This document shows positions 1 through 7,813 of a DNA stretch of 24,101 nucleotides, piece by piece. Numbering within the stretch: the first letter of the stretch is position 1; every line of letters begins with the position of its first letter. Location of the stretch: assembly GCA_003521625.1 (NCBI GenBank), contig DPHV01000028.1, positions 1 through 24,101 of the forward strand, in the 5' to 3' direction. This DNA is from Ruminococcus sp. (lineage in GTDB: Bacteria > Bacillota > Clostridia > Oscillospirales > Acutalibacteraceae). The notes beneath the pieces are model-generated. The model was not told the DNA's origin. It ran no database searches and worked only from the letters and a program-made list of their open reading frames with translations. A program made the position numbers and the translations under genes.

Positions 1-51
1 GGAAAAGTCGGTTTGTTTGGAGAAAATTGTATCCCGAATTTTAAGTTGATA

Positions 52-128
52 TATAGGCAACGTTTCGGGACGTCAAGGATGCCGTGTCCCTACGTCAACG
101 TTGCTATAATTCCAACGCTAAATTATAG
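52..128. repeat. Nested inverted repeats downstream of rqcH
   Basis: Several inverted repeats are stacked here. GCAACGTT (57-64) pairs with AACGTTGC (97-104), and TATA on both outer sides extends the match with one bulge. Inside lies GGGAC (67-71) with GTCCC (86-90). A further 8-bp pair, CTATAATT (104-111) with AATTATAG (121-128), overlaps the rqcH stop codon. The structure lies just past the 3' end of rqcH, so it may act as a transcript end or as a small REP-like element. There is no clear T-run, which makes a classical terminator less likely. Positions 1-51 show no gene. Confidence 0.55.
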
Positions 129-1868
129 TTTACATTCTTTTCCGTCAGGTGACGGGCTTACATATACTGTTTTGTTGTTTACGTAAATAACCATTCCCGG
201 CTTTGCTCCCGAGGGCTTGCTGACATAGCGCACAAGCGTGTAGTCAACGGGCACCTGACTGCTGTTTCTCGCCTTGCTGTGGTACGCCGCAAGACGTGCC
301 GCCTCTATTATTGCGGTGTCGCTAATCTCTCGTCCGTCTGAAATAATTATCGTATGTGAGCCGTGAATATCCTTTGTGTGCAGCCACATATCATTTTTTG
401 ACGCCGTTTTCAAGGTGAGTTTGTCGTTCTGCCTGTTGTTTCTGCCGACAAGAATTTTAAAACCGTCGCTTGACTCAAACTCAAGCGGAGGCAGCTGTGA
501 CAAAGGCTTTTGCTTTCCTTTCTGACGGTGCAGATAACCCTGCTCGGTAAGCTCTTCCCTTATCTGCGCAAGCTCTTTTTCCGTTTCGGCTCGGCTGACT
601 TCGTCAAGCACCGACTCAATGTATTCAAGCTCCGACTTGCCCTTTTCTATCTGCTCGCCGAGTACCGCTTCGGCGTTTTTCGCTTTCTGATAATCCTTGT
701 AATACTTCTGTGCATTCGCCGCAGGGGTAATTGCAGGATTGAGCTTTATTCTGATTGTCCTACCCTCGGCGTCGTAATAATTTTCAACCTCGGCAAACGG
801 TGCGCCACGCTCAATACGATACAGATTTGCCTGTAACAAATCGCCGCAGATTCGAAGCTGTTCACGATTTGCACACTGCGAAAGCTCCGACTGCTGTTTT
901 GTAATTTTACGTGCGATTCGTTCAGCCGTATTCGTAAGCAGTTTTGTAAGGCTCTGCGACTTTACCCTCATTCGCTCACGGCTGTCACGCACGTCATAAA
1001 AGGCGTCAAGTACTTCGGAAAATCCGCTCTTGCATTCAACCCTTGCAAAGCTTCCGTACTGCTTAATCGGCATAAAGCAGAAGTCAAGCGGCTTGCCGTC
1101 CTCACGATAAACTATGCACGGTTTTTCACTGCAATTCTCGGCAACTGCTTTCAGTCTGCCGATTTCGCTAATCAGCCCGTCATACAGAACGCCGTCAAGT
1201 CGGTTAGACGCACCCTCCATAACGCTGTATTCAAGCTCTCTGCACACAATAGGCGAAACGCCCTGAATCACCTTAAGCAAGGCTTTATTAAGCGGCATTT
1301 CCGCTTCAAGTTTTTTTATTTTCTGCGCAATCTCCTCGGGAGCAGAATTTAAAATATTCAGCTTATCCTGCGGCTCGGGCAGTTCGTATTTTATGTTCGG
1401 AAGCACAATACGCTTACTGCTCATTGTAAGGTCAACACGCTTGAGCGAGTCGATAATAACGCCGTCGGAATTTATGATAATGATGTTGCTGTACATTCCC
1501 ATAATCTCAACTGAAACGGTAATCATCACCGTATCACCAAGCTCGTTTACGCACTCGAAGTCGAGGAACAATACTCTGTCGCAGTCCATCTGGCGAACAG
1601 CAACAAGCTTTCCTCCACCGAGCCTTTTGCGTAGCAGCATACAGAACATAGGCGGCTGTGCGGGATTTTCGGGAGTTGTGGTGCAGAAATTTATGCGTGG
1701 TGAATTTGCCCTTGCAGAAAGCAAAAGCTTTTTGTTGCCGCCAAAGGTGCGCAGTGTAAAAACAAGCTCGTCACGGTTTGGCTGGTAAATCTGCGAAACC
1801 CTTGCACCGAGCGCTTCATTTTCTATTTCGTTTTTTATATGCCTTAAAAATATTCCGTCAAGCGCCAT
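123..1868 (-). CDS. rqcH: RqcH/NFACT family ribosome quality control protein (FbpA-like)
   Basis: This 581-residue protein belongs to the NFACT family (older name: fibronectin-binding protein A). In bacteria RqcH binds stalled 50S subunits with peptidyl-tRNA and recruits tRNA-Ala to add C-terminal alanine tails that mark the nascent chain for degradation. The N-terminal NFACT-N domain (about 1-190) carries Asp97-Arg98, the same DR pair shown to be needed in Bacillus RqcH. A charged coiled-coil stretch follows at about 290-440. The C-terminal NFACT-R domain holds the motif NDMWLHTKDIHGSH at about 490-510. The ATG follows AGGAG with a 5-base gap, so the start is secure. It is the most downstream gene of the leftward block, 128 bp after rlmH, and its 3' end runs into an inverted-repeat structure. 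The family assignment is firm; the tailing role is taken from homologues. Confidence 0.95.
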   Translation of the reverse strand: MALDGIFLRHIKNEIENEALGARVSQIYQPNRDELVFTLRTFGGNKKLLLSARANSPRINFCTTTPENPAQPPMFCMLLRKRLGGGKLVAVRQMDCDRVLFLDFECVNELGDTVMITVSVEIMGMYSNIIIINSDGVIIDSLKRVDLTMSSKRIVLPNIKYELPEPQDKLNILNSAPEEIAQKIKKLEAEMPLNKALLKVIQGVSPIVCRELEYSVMEGASNRLDGVLYDGLISEIGRLKAVAENCSEKPCIVYREDGKPLDFCFMPIKQYGSFARVECKSGFSEVLDAFYDVRDSRERMRVKSQSLTKLLTNTAERIARKITKQQSELSQCANREQLRICGDLLQANLYRIERGAPFAEVENYYDAEGRTIRIKLNPAITPAANAQKYYKDYQKAKNAEAVLGEQIEKGKSELEYIESVLDEVSRAETEKELAQIREELTEQGYLHRQKGKQKPLSQLPPLEFESSDGFKILVGRNNRQNDKLTLKTASKNDMWLHTKDIHGSHTIIISDGREISDTAIIEAARLAAYHSKARNSSQVPVDYTLVRYVSKPSGAKPGMVIYVNNKTVYVSPSPDGKECKL

Positions 1869-1967
1869 AATTTCTCCTGTTTAATTTACACAATCAATAT
1901 AAATTCAGCGCACAAGCCTTTCCAAACTGCACGCAATATTATAAATTCGGAGCGTAGCGACCCTAAA

Positions 1968-1995
1968 CTCCACACTCCACTCTCCACACTCCACA
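1968..1995. repeat. Heptamer tandem repeat, 4 copies of CTCCACW
   Basis: Four head-to-tail copies of a 7-bp unit (CTCCACA, CTCCACT, CTCCACA, CTCCACA) end two bases before the rlmH stop codon on the opposite strand. On the transcribed (minus) strand the unit reads TGTGGAG. A near-symmetrical GC-rich patch (GGAGCGTAGCGACC, about 1949-1962) lies beside it. The rest of the 128-bp rlmH-rqcH gap holds only the rqcH ribosome site. It may be a slippage-prone minisatellite or a dispersed repeat family. Confidence 0.75.
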
Positions 1996-1996
1996 C

Positions 1997-2482
1997 TTAT
2001 TTGTGGTATTTACCGTTTGATGAAATCTCGAATGCACGGTAAATCTGTTCGCTTAAAATCATTCTTGCCATCTGGTGAGGAAACGTCATTCGGCTCATTG
2101 ATAGCCTTAAATCTGCACGTTGCTTTACTTCATTGCTCAAGCCGTAGCTTCCGCCGATTATGAAATCCACTGTACTTTTTCCGCTGATTGAAACGTTGTC
2201 AATCGTCTTTGAAAGCTCCTCGCTCGAAAGCATTTTTCCCTCAATGCACATAGCGACAACGTAATCGTACTGACCGATTTTCTGCAAAATCCGTCTGCCC
2301 TCTGCGTTTATTACTTCGCTAATCTGCGACTCGTTCGGATTGTTGCTTTTTATCTTTTCCTCGGCAAGCTCGACAACCGTAAATTTGCAGAACGCCGAAA
2401 GCCTTTTTGCATATTCGTTTATTGCGTCGGTAAAATACTTTTCTTTTATTTTGCCGATACAAATAATATTTACTCTAATCAT
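1997..2482 (-). CDS. rlmH: 23S rRNA pseudouridine-1915 N3-methyltransferase
   Basis: RlmH is a small SPOUT-class methyltransferase. It uses S-adenosylmethionine to methylate pseudouridine 1915 in helix 69 of 23S rRNA, acting as a dimer on assembled 70S ribosomes. The 161-residue length is normal for the family (about 155-160). The SAM-binding knot motif FIIGGSYGLSNEV lies at about 107-119. The C-terminal signature runs from SLSRMTFPHQMAR to the final YHK, with the usual EQIYRAF inside. It starts only three bases after the walJ stop codon, so the two genes are translationally close and probably one transcript; this pairing is common in Firmicutes. The ribosome site is weak (GGTGAT inside the end of walJ), which fits coupling to the gene before it. 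Confidence 0.96.
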   Translation of the reverse strand: MIRVNIICIGKIKEKYFTDAINEYAKRLSAFCKFTVVELAEEKIKSNNPNESQISEVINAEGRRILQKIGQYDYVVAMCIEGKMLSSEELSKTIDNVSISGKSTVDFIIGGSYGLSNEVKQRADLRLSMSRMTFPHQMARMILSEQIYRAFEISSNGKYHK

Positions 2483-2485
2483 ATT

Positions 2486-3274
2486 CTAAAAAATCACCGA
2501 TTGTATTCTCGTTTCGCTCGGTGCAATGTCGAGCGTGAAGTCACTTCTGAATTTAAGTCCTGCTTTTTCAAGGCTTGAAATCGCCGTTGCAAGTGCAAGC
2601 TCGGGCGTGTTATTCTGCTCGCTTAAATGTCCGAGCATTAGTCGGAGCGTACCGCTTTTTACCAAATCTGCAAGCTCATCTGCACAGGCGGCATTTGAAA
2701 GGTGTCCCTTTGCTGACAAAATTCTCTGCTTTAAGTAAAACGGATAAATTCCGTTTTTAAGCATTTCAATATCGTGGTTTGATTCAAGCACAACAAAATC
2801 ACTACGCTTCGCCGCATCTCTTACACCGTCGAGCATTACGCCCATATCGGTTGCAATCAGCGCAGATTTTCCATCGGACGCTGTAACACGATAACAACAG
2901 CTTTCTGCGGCGTCGTGGGGAGTGTTGATTCGCTCAATGAGCATATTGCCGACCGAAACCTCGTTTTCGATTACCGATGCATCGGAATTCGGGAGAATTT
3001 TATCTGTTCTTGCAAGCTCTCTTAACGTGCCCTCGCTTGCAAAAATTTTAAAGCCGTACTTCTTTGCAAGCACTCTTAATGCACTGCAATGGTCGGTGTG
3101 CTCGTGCGTAATGAACACTGCGCCGACGTTCTGCATTTTCAGCCCGTTAGCCTCCATTGCGTTTTCAATCTGCCTGCACGACCTGCCTGCGTCAATCAGA
3201 ACACCCTCCGACGACGTACCTATGTAATAACTGTTGCCCTTACTGCCGCTGAACAGCGGAACTGCTCTTGCCAA
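2486..3274 (-). CDS. walJ: WalJ/YycJ-like metallo-beta-lactamase fold hydrolase
   Basis: This is a metallo-beta-lactamase fold protein of the YycJ/WalJ type, a putative nuclease linked in Bacillus to DNA replication and cell wall coordination. The metal-binding HxHxDH motif is present as THEHTDH (His57, His59, Asp61, His62). The N-terminus FSGSKGNSYY, a glycine-serine-rich turn, matches the family. There is no ATG. I place the start at the TTG at 3274 because an AAGGA ribosome site sits nine bases ahead of it; an in-frame TTG at 3283 directly abuts that site and is less suitable. The protein is then 262 residues. It is followed by rlmH after three bases, a frequent Firmicutes arrangement. No walK or walR lies in the window, so the link to that system is by family only. 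Confidence 0.9.
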   Translation of the reverse strand: MARAVPLFSGSKGNSYYIGTSSEGVLIDAGRSCRQIENAMEANGLKMQNVGAVFITHEHTDHCSALRVLAKKYGFKIFASEGTLRELARTDKILPNSDASVIENEVSVGNMLIERINTPHDAAESCCYRVTASDGKSALIATDMGVMLDGVRDAAKRSDFVVLESNHDIEMLKNGIYPFYLKQRILSAKGHLSNAACADELADLVKSGTLRLMLGHLSEQNNTPELALATAISSLEKAGLKFRSDFTLDIAPSETRIQSVIF

Positions 3275-3307
3275 ATCAATCAATCCTTATCCGGTAAATT
3301 ACATATC

Positions 3308-3336
3308 ATTCTACCACACTTTTCAGTCTTTTACAA
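3308..3336 (-). promoter_or_regulatory. Putative sigma-A promoter for walJ-rlmH
   Basis: On the minus strand there is TTGTAA (3331-3336), a 17-bp spacer, and TAGAAT (3308-3313). The -35 box lies inside the last codons of crcB, so walJ-rlmH may be transcribed apart from crcB. Confidence 0.45.
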
Positions 3337-3691
3337 CAGCCGTTGACAGCGAAATTCCGAGCCAAACGCCGAAAATACAACACACTGCGCTTAATACTGC
3401 ATAGCACACTGCAAGTATTTTACTTCCGCTTACAAAGAGGTTATACGCCTCAAGCGAAAACGTTGAAAAGGTAGTGAAACCTCCGCAAAGTCCCGTCTTT
3501 AAAAACAGCATAAGGCTGTCGTTTACATTTCGTTTTGAAGCGTAACCTACAATGAAGCCGATAAGCAATGCGCCGAGAATATTTGTAACAAAGGTCAGAA
3601 GCGGAAATCCGCCCTTGTAGGGTATCAGGCTGATTGCATAACGTAGCATTGCGCCGACTGCGCCGCCGAGTCCGACAAATAAAAATCCCAT
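3323..3691 (-). CDS. crcB: Fluoride ion channel CrcB/FluC
   Basis: FluC proteins are small dual-topology membrane channels that export fluoride as antiparallel dimers. The 122-residue sequence has four hydrophobic segments and the family signatures: GGAVGAMLRY near the start (9-18), TFVTN with Asn37, and GLCGGFTTFSTFS (67-79), which contains the two phenylalanines and the polar track lining the pores. I start it at the ATG at 3691, which has AGGAG eight bases upstream. A longer reading to 3727 would run through the murA terminator hairpin and begins with residues that do not look like the family. It lies between murA and walJ on the same strand. No second crcB copy is adjacent, so a homodimer is expected. 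I saw no fluoride riboswitch ahead of it. Confidence 0.94.
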   Translation of the reverse strand: MGFLFVGLGGAVGAMLRYAISLIPYKGGFPLLTFVTNILGALLIGFIVGYASKRNVNDSLMLFLKTGLCGGFTTFSTFSLEAYNLFVSGSKILAVCYAVLSAVCCIFGVWLGISLSTAVVKD

Positions 3692-3710
3692 ACTTAATCT
3701 CCTGTAAATT

Positions 3711-3743
3711 AAAAAAGCCGCTTTCAACAGAAAACGGCTTGAA
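3711..3743 (-). terminator. Intrinsic terminator between murA and crcB
   Basis: On the minus strand an AAGCCG/CGGCTT stem, extended by TTTC/GAAA pairing across one mismatch, is followed by six T residues. It lies 17 bp past the murA stop and just ahead of the crcB ribosome site, so it should end most murA transcripts. Confidence 0.7.
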
Positions 3744-3759
3744 TTTATATTTTTGCTTT

Positions 3760-5055
3760 TTATGCGCCGAGTTCTTCCTCGTTGTCGCCTGTAAAGTAAA
3801 CCTTTTTGATGTCGGCACCGAGTGACTTGAACTTTTCAACAACGTCCTCGTAGCCACGCTCAATATACTGGATACTTGAAATTTCGGTTGTACCCTTAAC
3901 CTCAAGAGCAGCAATAATCATTGCGGCACCTGCACGCAAATCCGTAGCCTTTACGGGAGCGGCAGTAAGCGGTGCTCCGCCTTCGATAATTGCAAGTCTG
4001 CCTTCTACCGAAATCTGTGCACCCATTCTGATAAGCTCGCTTACATACTGATAGCGGTTATCCCATACGTTTTCGTTGATAATGCTTGTACCCGGAACGC
4101 TCATAAGAAGTGCGGCAAACTGCGGCTGGCAGTCTGTCGGGAAACCGGGATGCGGCATTGTCTTGATATTACAACGCTTAAGCGGTCTTTTTGTTGCGTC
4201 AATCTTAATTGACTCGTCATATTCCGTAATTACAACGCCCATTTCACGGAGCTTTGCCGTAATTGAATCAAGGTGCTTCGGTGTAATGTTATTAACCGTA
4301 ATGCAGCCTCTTGTTGCTGCGGCGGCGCACATATATGTGCCTGCTTCAATCTGGTCGGGAATAATCGAATATGTCACGCCGTGAAGATAACCAACGCCAC
4401 GGATTTTGATAACGTCTGTACCTGCGCCCCTGATGTCAGCTCCCATTGAGTTTAGGAAGTTTGCAAGGTCAACGATGTGCGGCTCTTTTGCGGCATTTTC
4501 AATGATTGTAAGTCCCTGTGCCTTGCTTGCCGCAAGCATAATGTTCATAGTTGCGCCGACCGACACAACGTCAAGATAAATATGATTGCCTTCAAGAGGT
4601 CCGTCACATTCAGCCTCAATAATTGCGCCGTCAACAAGAGTAGTTCTTGCCCCCATTGCCTCAAAGCCCTTTAAGTGCTGGTCAATCGGACGAACACCGA
4701 AATTACAGCCGCCGGGCAGAGCAACCTTAGCCTTGCCGTATTTGCCGAGCAAAGCACCTAAAAGATAATATGAAGCACGCATACCTCTTACTAAATCGGT
4801 AGTTGCGTTGCAGGTTTTGATGTGAGTGGGGTCTATATATAAAGATGATTTATTTATTCTTCTTACGTTTGCGCCCATCTGCTGAAGGATTCGGCTTATG
4901 AGAGAAACGTCGCTTATGTTTGGAATATTTTCAATCTGACACGGTTCGTCGCAGAGGATAACTGCGGGTATGATTGCAACAGCAGCATTTTTTGCACCGC
5001 TGATGTTTACCTCGCCAAACAAAGGCTTACCGCCGGTAACTACAAATTTTTCCAA
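3760..5055 (-). CDS. murA: UDP-N-acetylglucosamine 1-carboxyvinyltransferase
   Basis: MurA transfers enolpyruvate from phosphoenolpyruvate to UDP-GlcNAc, the first committed step of peptidoglycan synthesis in the cytoplasm, and is the fosfomycin target. The substrate-binding Lys22-Asn23 pair sits in GEVNISGAKNAA. The mobile catalytic loop has LPGGCNFGVRP with Cys117, so this is the fosfomycin-sensitive cysteine type rather than the aspartate type. Further family landmarks are GMRASYYLLGALLG (91-104) and FPTDCQPQFAAL. I chose the TTG at 5055 as start: GGAG lies nine bases upstream and the protein then begins MEKFVVTGG, as expected. An upstream TTG at 5094 has no ribosome site. The 431 residues match the family length. 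Firmicutes often carry two murA paralogues; the window cannot show whether another exists. It has its own promoter with a palindrome. Confidence 0.96.
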   Translation of the reverse strand: MEKFVVTGGKPLFGEVNISGAKNAAVAIIPAVILCDEPCQIENIPNISDVSLISRILQQMGANVRRINKSSLYIDPTHIKTCNATTDLVRGMRASYYLLGALLGKYGKAKVALPGGCNFGVRPIDQHLKGFEAMGARTTLVDGAIIEAECDGPLEGNHIYLDVVSVGATMNIMLAASKAQGLTIIENAAKEPHIVDLANFLNSMGADIRGAGTDVIKIRGVGYLHGVTYSIIPDQIEAGTYMCAAAATRGCITVNNITPKHLDSITAKLREMGVVITEYDESIKIDATKRPLKRCNIKTMPHPGFPTDCQPQFAALLMSVPGTSIINENVWDNRYQYVSELIRMGAQISVEGRLAIIEGGAPLTAAPVKATDLRAGAAMIIAALEVKGTTEISSIQYIERGYEDVVEKFKSLGADIKKVYFTGDNEEELGA

Positions 5056-5238
5056 TTGTTTACACTCCAATACAGTATTGTTTAGAACTTGCAATAACTA
5101 ATAAGTGTAGATATTATAAAAAACAAAATGCAAATTATACATTGAGAGCGTTAAAGCCACTAAATATATTACATTTTTATTAAAACACACTATCGGTTGT
5201 GGTTACGTATATGTTACGCCACAATTCTTCTATAGAAA

Positions 5239-5267
5239 ATCATACTACAATTTTGTAGTAAAGTCAA
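5239..5267 (-). promoter_or_regulatory. murA promoter with an 18-bp palindrome in the spacer
   Basis: The minus strand has TTGACT (5262-5267), exactly 17 bp, then TATGAT (5239-5244). The palindrome TACTACAA-N2-TTGTAGTA (5243-5260) fills the spacer and overlaps the -10 box. A protein bound there would cover the promoter, so this is a candidate operator. The TACTACA/TGTAGTA arms recall BlaI/MecI/CopY-type sites, but the centre is wider than in those families. The regulator is unknown. Confidence 0.6.
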
Positions 5268-5519
5268 CGCAATATTAAAATTGTAACCGATTTTTAGCAA
5301 ACTTGTACTCAAATTATTAATTAACTGTTACTTTTATTTGAATTATTAACAATCAAAAGAAATCTTTGTTATAAATTCCGTTAAAGAAATAAACAAAATA
5401 CCATTTTTCGCATAAAGAATTAACAAGTTGTAACTTATATCAAACTCAAGCTAAAAGCTATTGGAAAATATATTTTTCCGACTTTTTTCATTATATTTTT
5501 TCGACTTTTTCTGCACCTC

Positions 5520-5548
5520 TTTACTTTTTGATATATTTATTGTATAAT
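5520..5548 (+). promoter_or_regulatory. ilvBNC promoter
   Basis: TTTACT (5520-5525), a 17-bp spacer, and a perfect TATAAT (5543-5548) predict a start near 5555 and a leader of about 68 nt. Two copies of TTTTYCGACTTTTT, about 23 bp (two helical turns) apart, lie directly upstream and could bind a regulator or act as an UP element. Confidence 0.6.
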
Positions 5549-5623
5549 ATGCTTTAAAAGCGATTACTGAAAAGCACTTGCTTTTTTATGTAAAATTAAA
5601 AGGACAGGAGGGACAAAAACATA

Positions 5624-7246
5624 ATGATTAGCGGTGCTGAAATTATGGTAAAATGTTTGGAGGCTGAGGGCGTTTCAGTCGTCTTTGGTTATCCGGGTGC
5701 TGCGATATGCCCGTTTTACGATAAAATCTATGATTCGGATATAAAGCACATTCTCGTCCGTCAGGAACAGAATGCCGCTCACGCCGCAAGCGGATACGCT
5801 CGCTGCAGCGGCAGACCGGGTGTTTGCGTCGCAACCTCCGGCCCCGGTGCGACAAACCTTATTACGGGTATTGCCACCGCCTACACAGACTCAATTCCGA
5901 TGATTGCTATCACAGGTCAGGTGCGTTCCGATTTGCTCGGACGCGATGTCTTTCAGGAGGCTGACATCACAGGTGCGTGTGAGCCGTTCGTAAAGCACAG
6001 CTACCTTGTCAGCAAAACCGAGGATTTGCCACGTGTTTTCAAAGAGGCGTTCCATATTGCCTCAACAGGCAGACAGGGTCCCGTACTTATTGATATTCCT
6101 ATGGATATTCAGACAAACGAAATTGAGGAGTTTGTATATCCCGACAGCGTAAATATCATCGGCTACAAGCCCAACACAAAAGGTCACGCAATTCAGATAA
6201 AGAAAGCGATTGACGCAATTAAGTCAAGTAAACGTCCGCTTATCGTATCGGGCGGCGGTGTACTCAGCTCGGGCGTTAAGCTCAAGTTTCAGGATTTTGC
6301 GCTTAAAACAAAAATCCCTGTAATTTCTACGATGATGGGAATCGGCGTTATGCCAAGCGAACACGAGCTTTATCTCGGTATGCTCGGCACACACGGCAAG
6401 GCTGTTGCTAACCGTGCGCTCCACGAGGCTGACCTCGTAATCGTATGCGGCGCAAGACTCGGTGACAGAGCCGTTGCCGCTCCTCATCAGATGAGCGAAA
6501 ATACAACCGTTATCCACATTGACATTGACCCTGCGGAAATCGGCAAGAACGTAAAGACCGAGATTCCGATTGTAGGCGATATGAGAAATGTTCTTGATAT
6601 GCTTGTTGAAAATATCGGCGACTACACCGTTCCCGAGCAGTGGCAGGAAACCGTAAAAACGTGGAAAGAGGATTTATTCAAAACTCCTCCCGTTTTTGAA
6701 GGCTATGTTGAGCCGAGAACGCTCGTCAGCCACTTAAGCGCAATGTTCCGTTCAAAGGCAATTCTTGTTGCAGACGTAGGACAGAATCAGATTTGGTGCG
6801 CTAACAACTTCCGAATCCGTGAGGGCAGATTCCTCACAACAGGCGGTATGGGAACTATGGGTTACTCAATTCCCGCCGCAGTGGGCGCAAAGTTTGCACG
6901 CCCCGACCGTGACGTTATTGCAATATGTGGTGACGGAAGCTTCCAGATGGGTATGAACGAGCTTGCAACAATTGCAGGCAACAAGCTCAACATAAAAATC
7001 ATAATTATGAGAAACTCAAGACTCGGAATGGTGCGTGAGTTGCAGGACAAAAACTACGAGGGCAGACACAGCGCAACGATTCTCAACGGCGACCCCGATT
7101 TCCTTACAATCGCAAAAGCCTACGGAATTGACTGTGCCGAGGCAAGCTCCAACGAAGAGGCTGAAAACATCATAAAGGGAATCGTTGATTCCGACAAGCC
7201 GTTTATCCTTGTCTGCAACGTATATCCCGACACTCCGTCTATTTAA
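5624..7246 (+). CDS. ilvB: Acetolactate synthase, large catalytic subunit
   Basis: This thiamine-diphosphate enzyme condenses two pyruvates, or pyruvate with 2-oxobutyrate, in the first common step of valine, leucine and isoleucine synthesis. The N-terminal Pyr domain has FGYPGAA and the catalytic glutamate Glu48 in VRQEQNAAHAASGYAR. SGPGATN and RDVFQEADITGACEP follow; the FQE segment is typical of the biosynthetic, FAD-binding type rather than the catabolic enzyme. The C-terminal PP domain has GTMGYSIPAAVGAK and the ThDP/Mg motif GDGSFQMGMNELATIAGN ending in MRN. The 540-residue length is at the short end for IlvB. The ATG is preceded by GGAGGG eleven bases away. ilvN begins 12 bp later, giving the usual catalytic-regulatory pair, and ilvC completes the cluster. 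Confidence 0.96.
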   Translation: MISGAEIMVKCLEAEGVSVVFGYPGAAICPFYDKIYDSDIKHILVRQEQNAAHAASGYARCSGRPGVCVATSGPGATNLITGIATAYTDSIPMIAITGQVRSDLLGRDVFQEADITGACEPFVKHSYLVSKTEDLPRVFKEAFHIASTGRQGPVLIDIPMDIQTNEIEEFVYPDSVNIIGYKPNTKGHAIQIKKAIDAIKSSKRPLIVSGGGVLSSGVKLKFQDFALKTKIPVISTMMGIGVMPSEHELYLGMLGTHGKAVANRALHEADLVIVCGARLGDRAVAAPHQMSENTTVIHIDIDPAEIGKNVKTEIPIVGDMRNVLDMLVENIGDYTVPEQWQETVKTWKEDLFKTPPVFEGYVEPRTLVSHLSAMFRSKAILVADVGQNQIWCANNFRIREGRFLTTGGMGTMGYSIPAAVGAKFARPDRDVIAICGDGSFQMGMNELATIAGNKLNIKIIIMRNSRLGMVRELQDKNYEGRHSATILNGDPDFLTIAKAYGIDCAEASSNEEAENIIKGIVDSDKPFILVCNVYPDTPSI

Positions 7247-7258
7247 TGAGGTGAGAAA

Positions 7259-7750
7259 ATGCAATATACATTATCAATACTTGTTGAAAATCAGGCGGGC
7301 GTTCTCTCAAAGATTTCGGGACTTTTCTCCCGCAGAGGATTTAACATTGACTCTCTCGCTGTCGGCGTGACAAATAATCCCGACGTTTCGAGAATTACTA
7401 TAGTTGCAAACGGCGATGAATACGTTGTTGAACAGCTTGAAAAACAGCTTAACAAGCTTATTCCCGTAATCAAGGTCAAGCGCCTTGACGAGGGCAACTT
7501 CATCAGCCGTGAGCTTACGCTTATAAAGGTTCATTGTCCTGCCGCAAAGCGTGCAGAGATTATTCAGACGGTTGAAATTATGCAGGCAAAAATCGTTGAC
7601 GTTGCCGCAAACTGCGTTACAATTGAATACTGCGAATGTGCAAACCGTGTAAACACACTTATTGATTTACTCAAGCCTTATGGTATCCGTGAGATTGTCA
7701 GAACAGGTACTGTTGCCATTGACAGAGGCACAGCTTCGGTTTCCGTTTAA
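7259..7750 (+). CDS. ilvN: Acetolactate synthase, small regulatory subunit
   Basis: The small subunit activates IlvB and confers feedback inhibition by valine. The 163-residue protein has an N-terminal ACT domain (about 1-75): it opens with YTLSILVENQAGVLSKISGL and continues FSRRGFNIDSL, the ligand-binding glycine region. The C-terminal ALS_ss_C domain starts with ISRELTLIKV (about 82-91). This length is the normal long bacterial form, as in IlvH, not the short ACT-only form. GAGGTG lies five bases ahead of the ATG, 12 bp after ilvB, so the two are co-translated from one mRNA. A 63-bp gap then leads to ilvC. Confidence 0.95.
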   Translation: MQYTLSILVENQAGVLSKISGLFSRRGFNIDSLAVGVTNNPDVSRITIVANGDEYVVEQLEKQLNKLIPVIKVKRLDEGNFISRELTLIKVHCPAAKRAEIIQTVEIMQAKIVDVAANCVTIEYCECANRVNTLIDLLKPYGIREIVRTGTVAIDRGTASVSV

Positions 7751-7813
7751 TCTTACAGAATAACATATACATATTTATTATGCCGCAATCTGCGGTAAGG
7801 AGGATTCATTAAA

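Larger units (their letters stand above)
5056..5623. other. AT-rich divergent intergenic region between murA and ilvB
   Basis: No open reading frame with a ribosome site was found in these 568 bp, and I see no T-box or other riboswitch I can name. Contents: the 5' leader of murA (about 177 nt), the murA promoter and palindrome (5239-5267), a long featureless AT-rich stretch (about 5270-5460), a short palindrome GGAAAA-TATAT-TTTTCC (5463-5479), a direct repeat of TTTTYCGACTTTTT (around 5475-5488 and 5498-5511), the ilv promoter (5520-5548), and a small AAAAGC/GCTTTT hairpin in the ilv leader (about 5570-5587). Confidence 0.6.

Noticed and set aside
1968..1995. CRISPR-like repeats
   Set aside because: The units are 7 bp and directly adjacent with no spacers; no other array-like repeats were seen in the window.
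3692..3727. Longer N-terminus for crcB
   Set aside because: It would translate part of the murA terminator hairpin; the ATG at 3691 has a good AGGAG and matches the family start.
3692..3760. Fluoride riboswitch ahead of crcB
   Set aside because: The space between murA and crcB is taken by a simple terminator and ribosome site; no fluoride aptamer landmarks are visible.
3450..3914. Minus-strand frame of 154 codons across the crcB and murA ends
   Set aside because: It spans two real genes and the terminator between them in another frame and has no family features.
5560..5600. Transcription attenuator or leader peptide before ilvB
   Set aside because: The AAAAGC/GCTTTT hairpin is only six pairs, mostly A-T, and I found no short frame rich in Leu, Ile or Val codons ahead of it. 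T-box landmarks are also absent.
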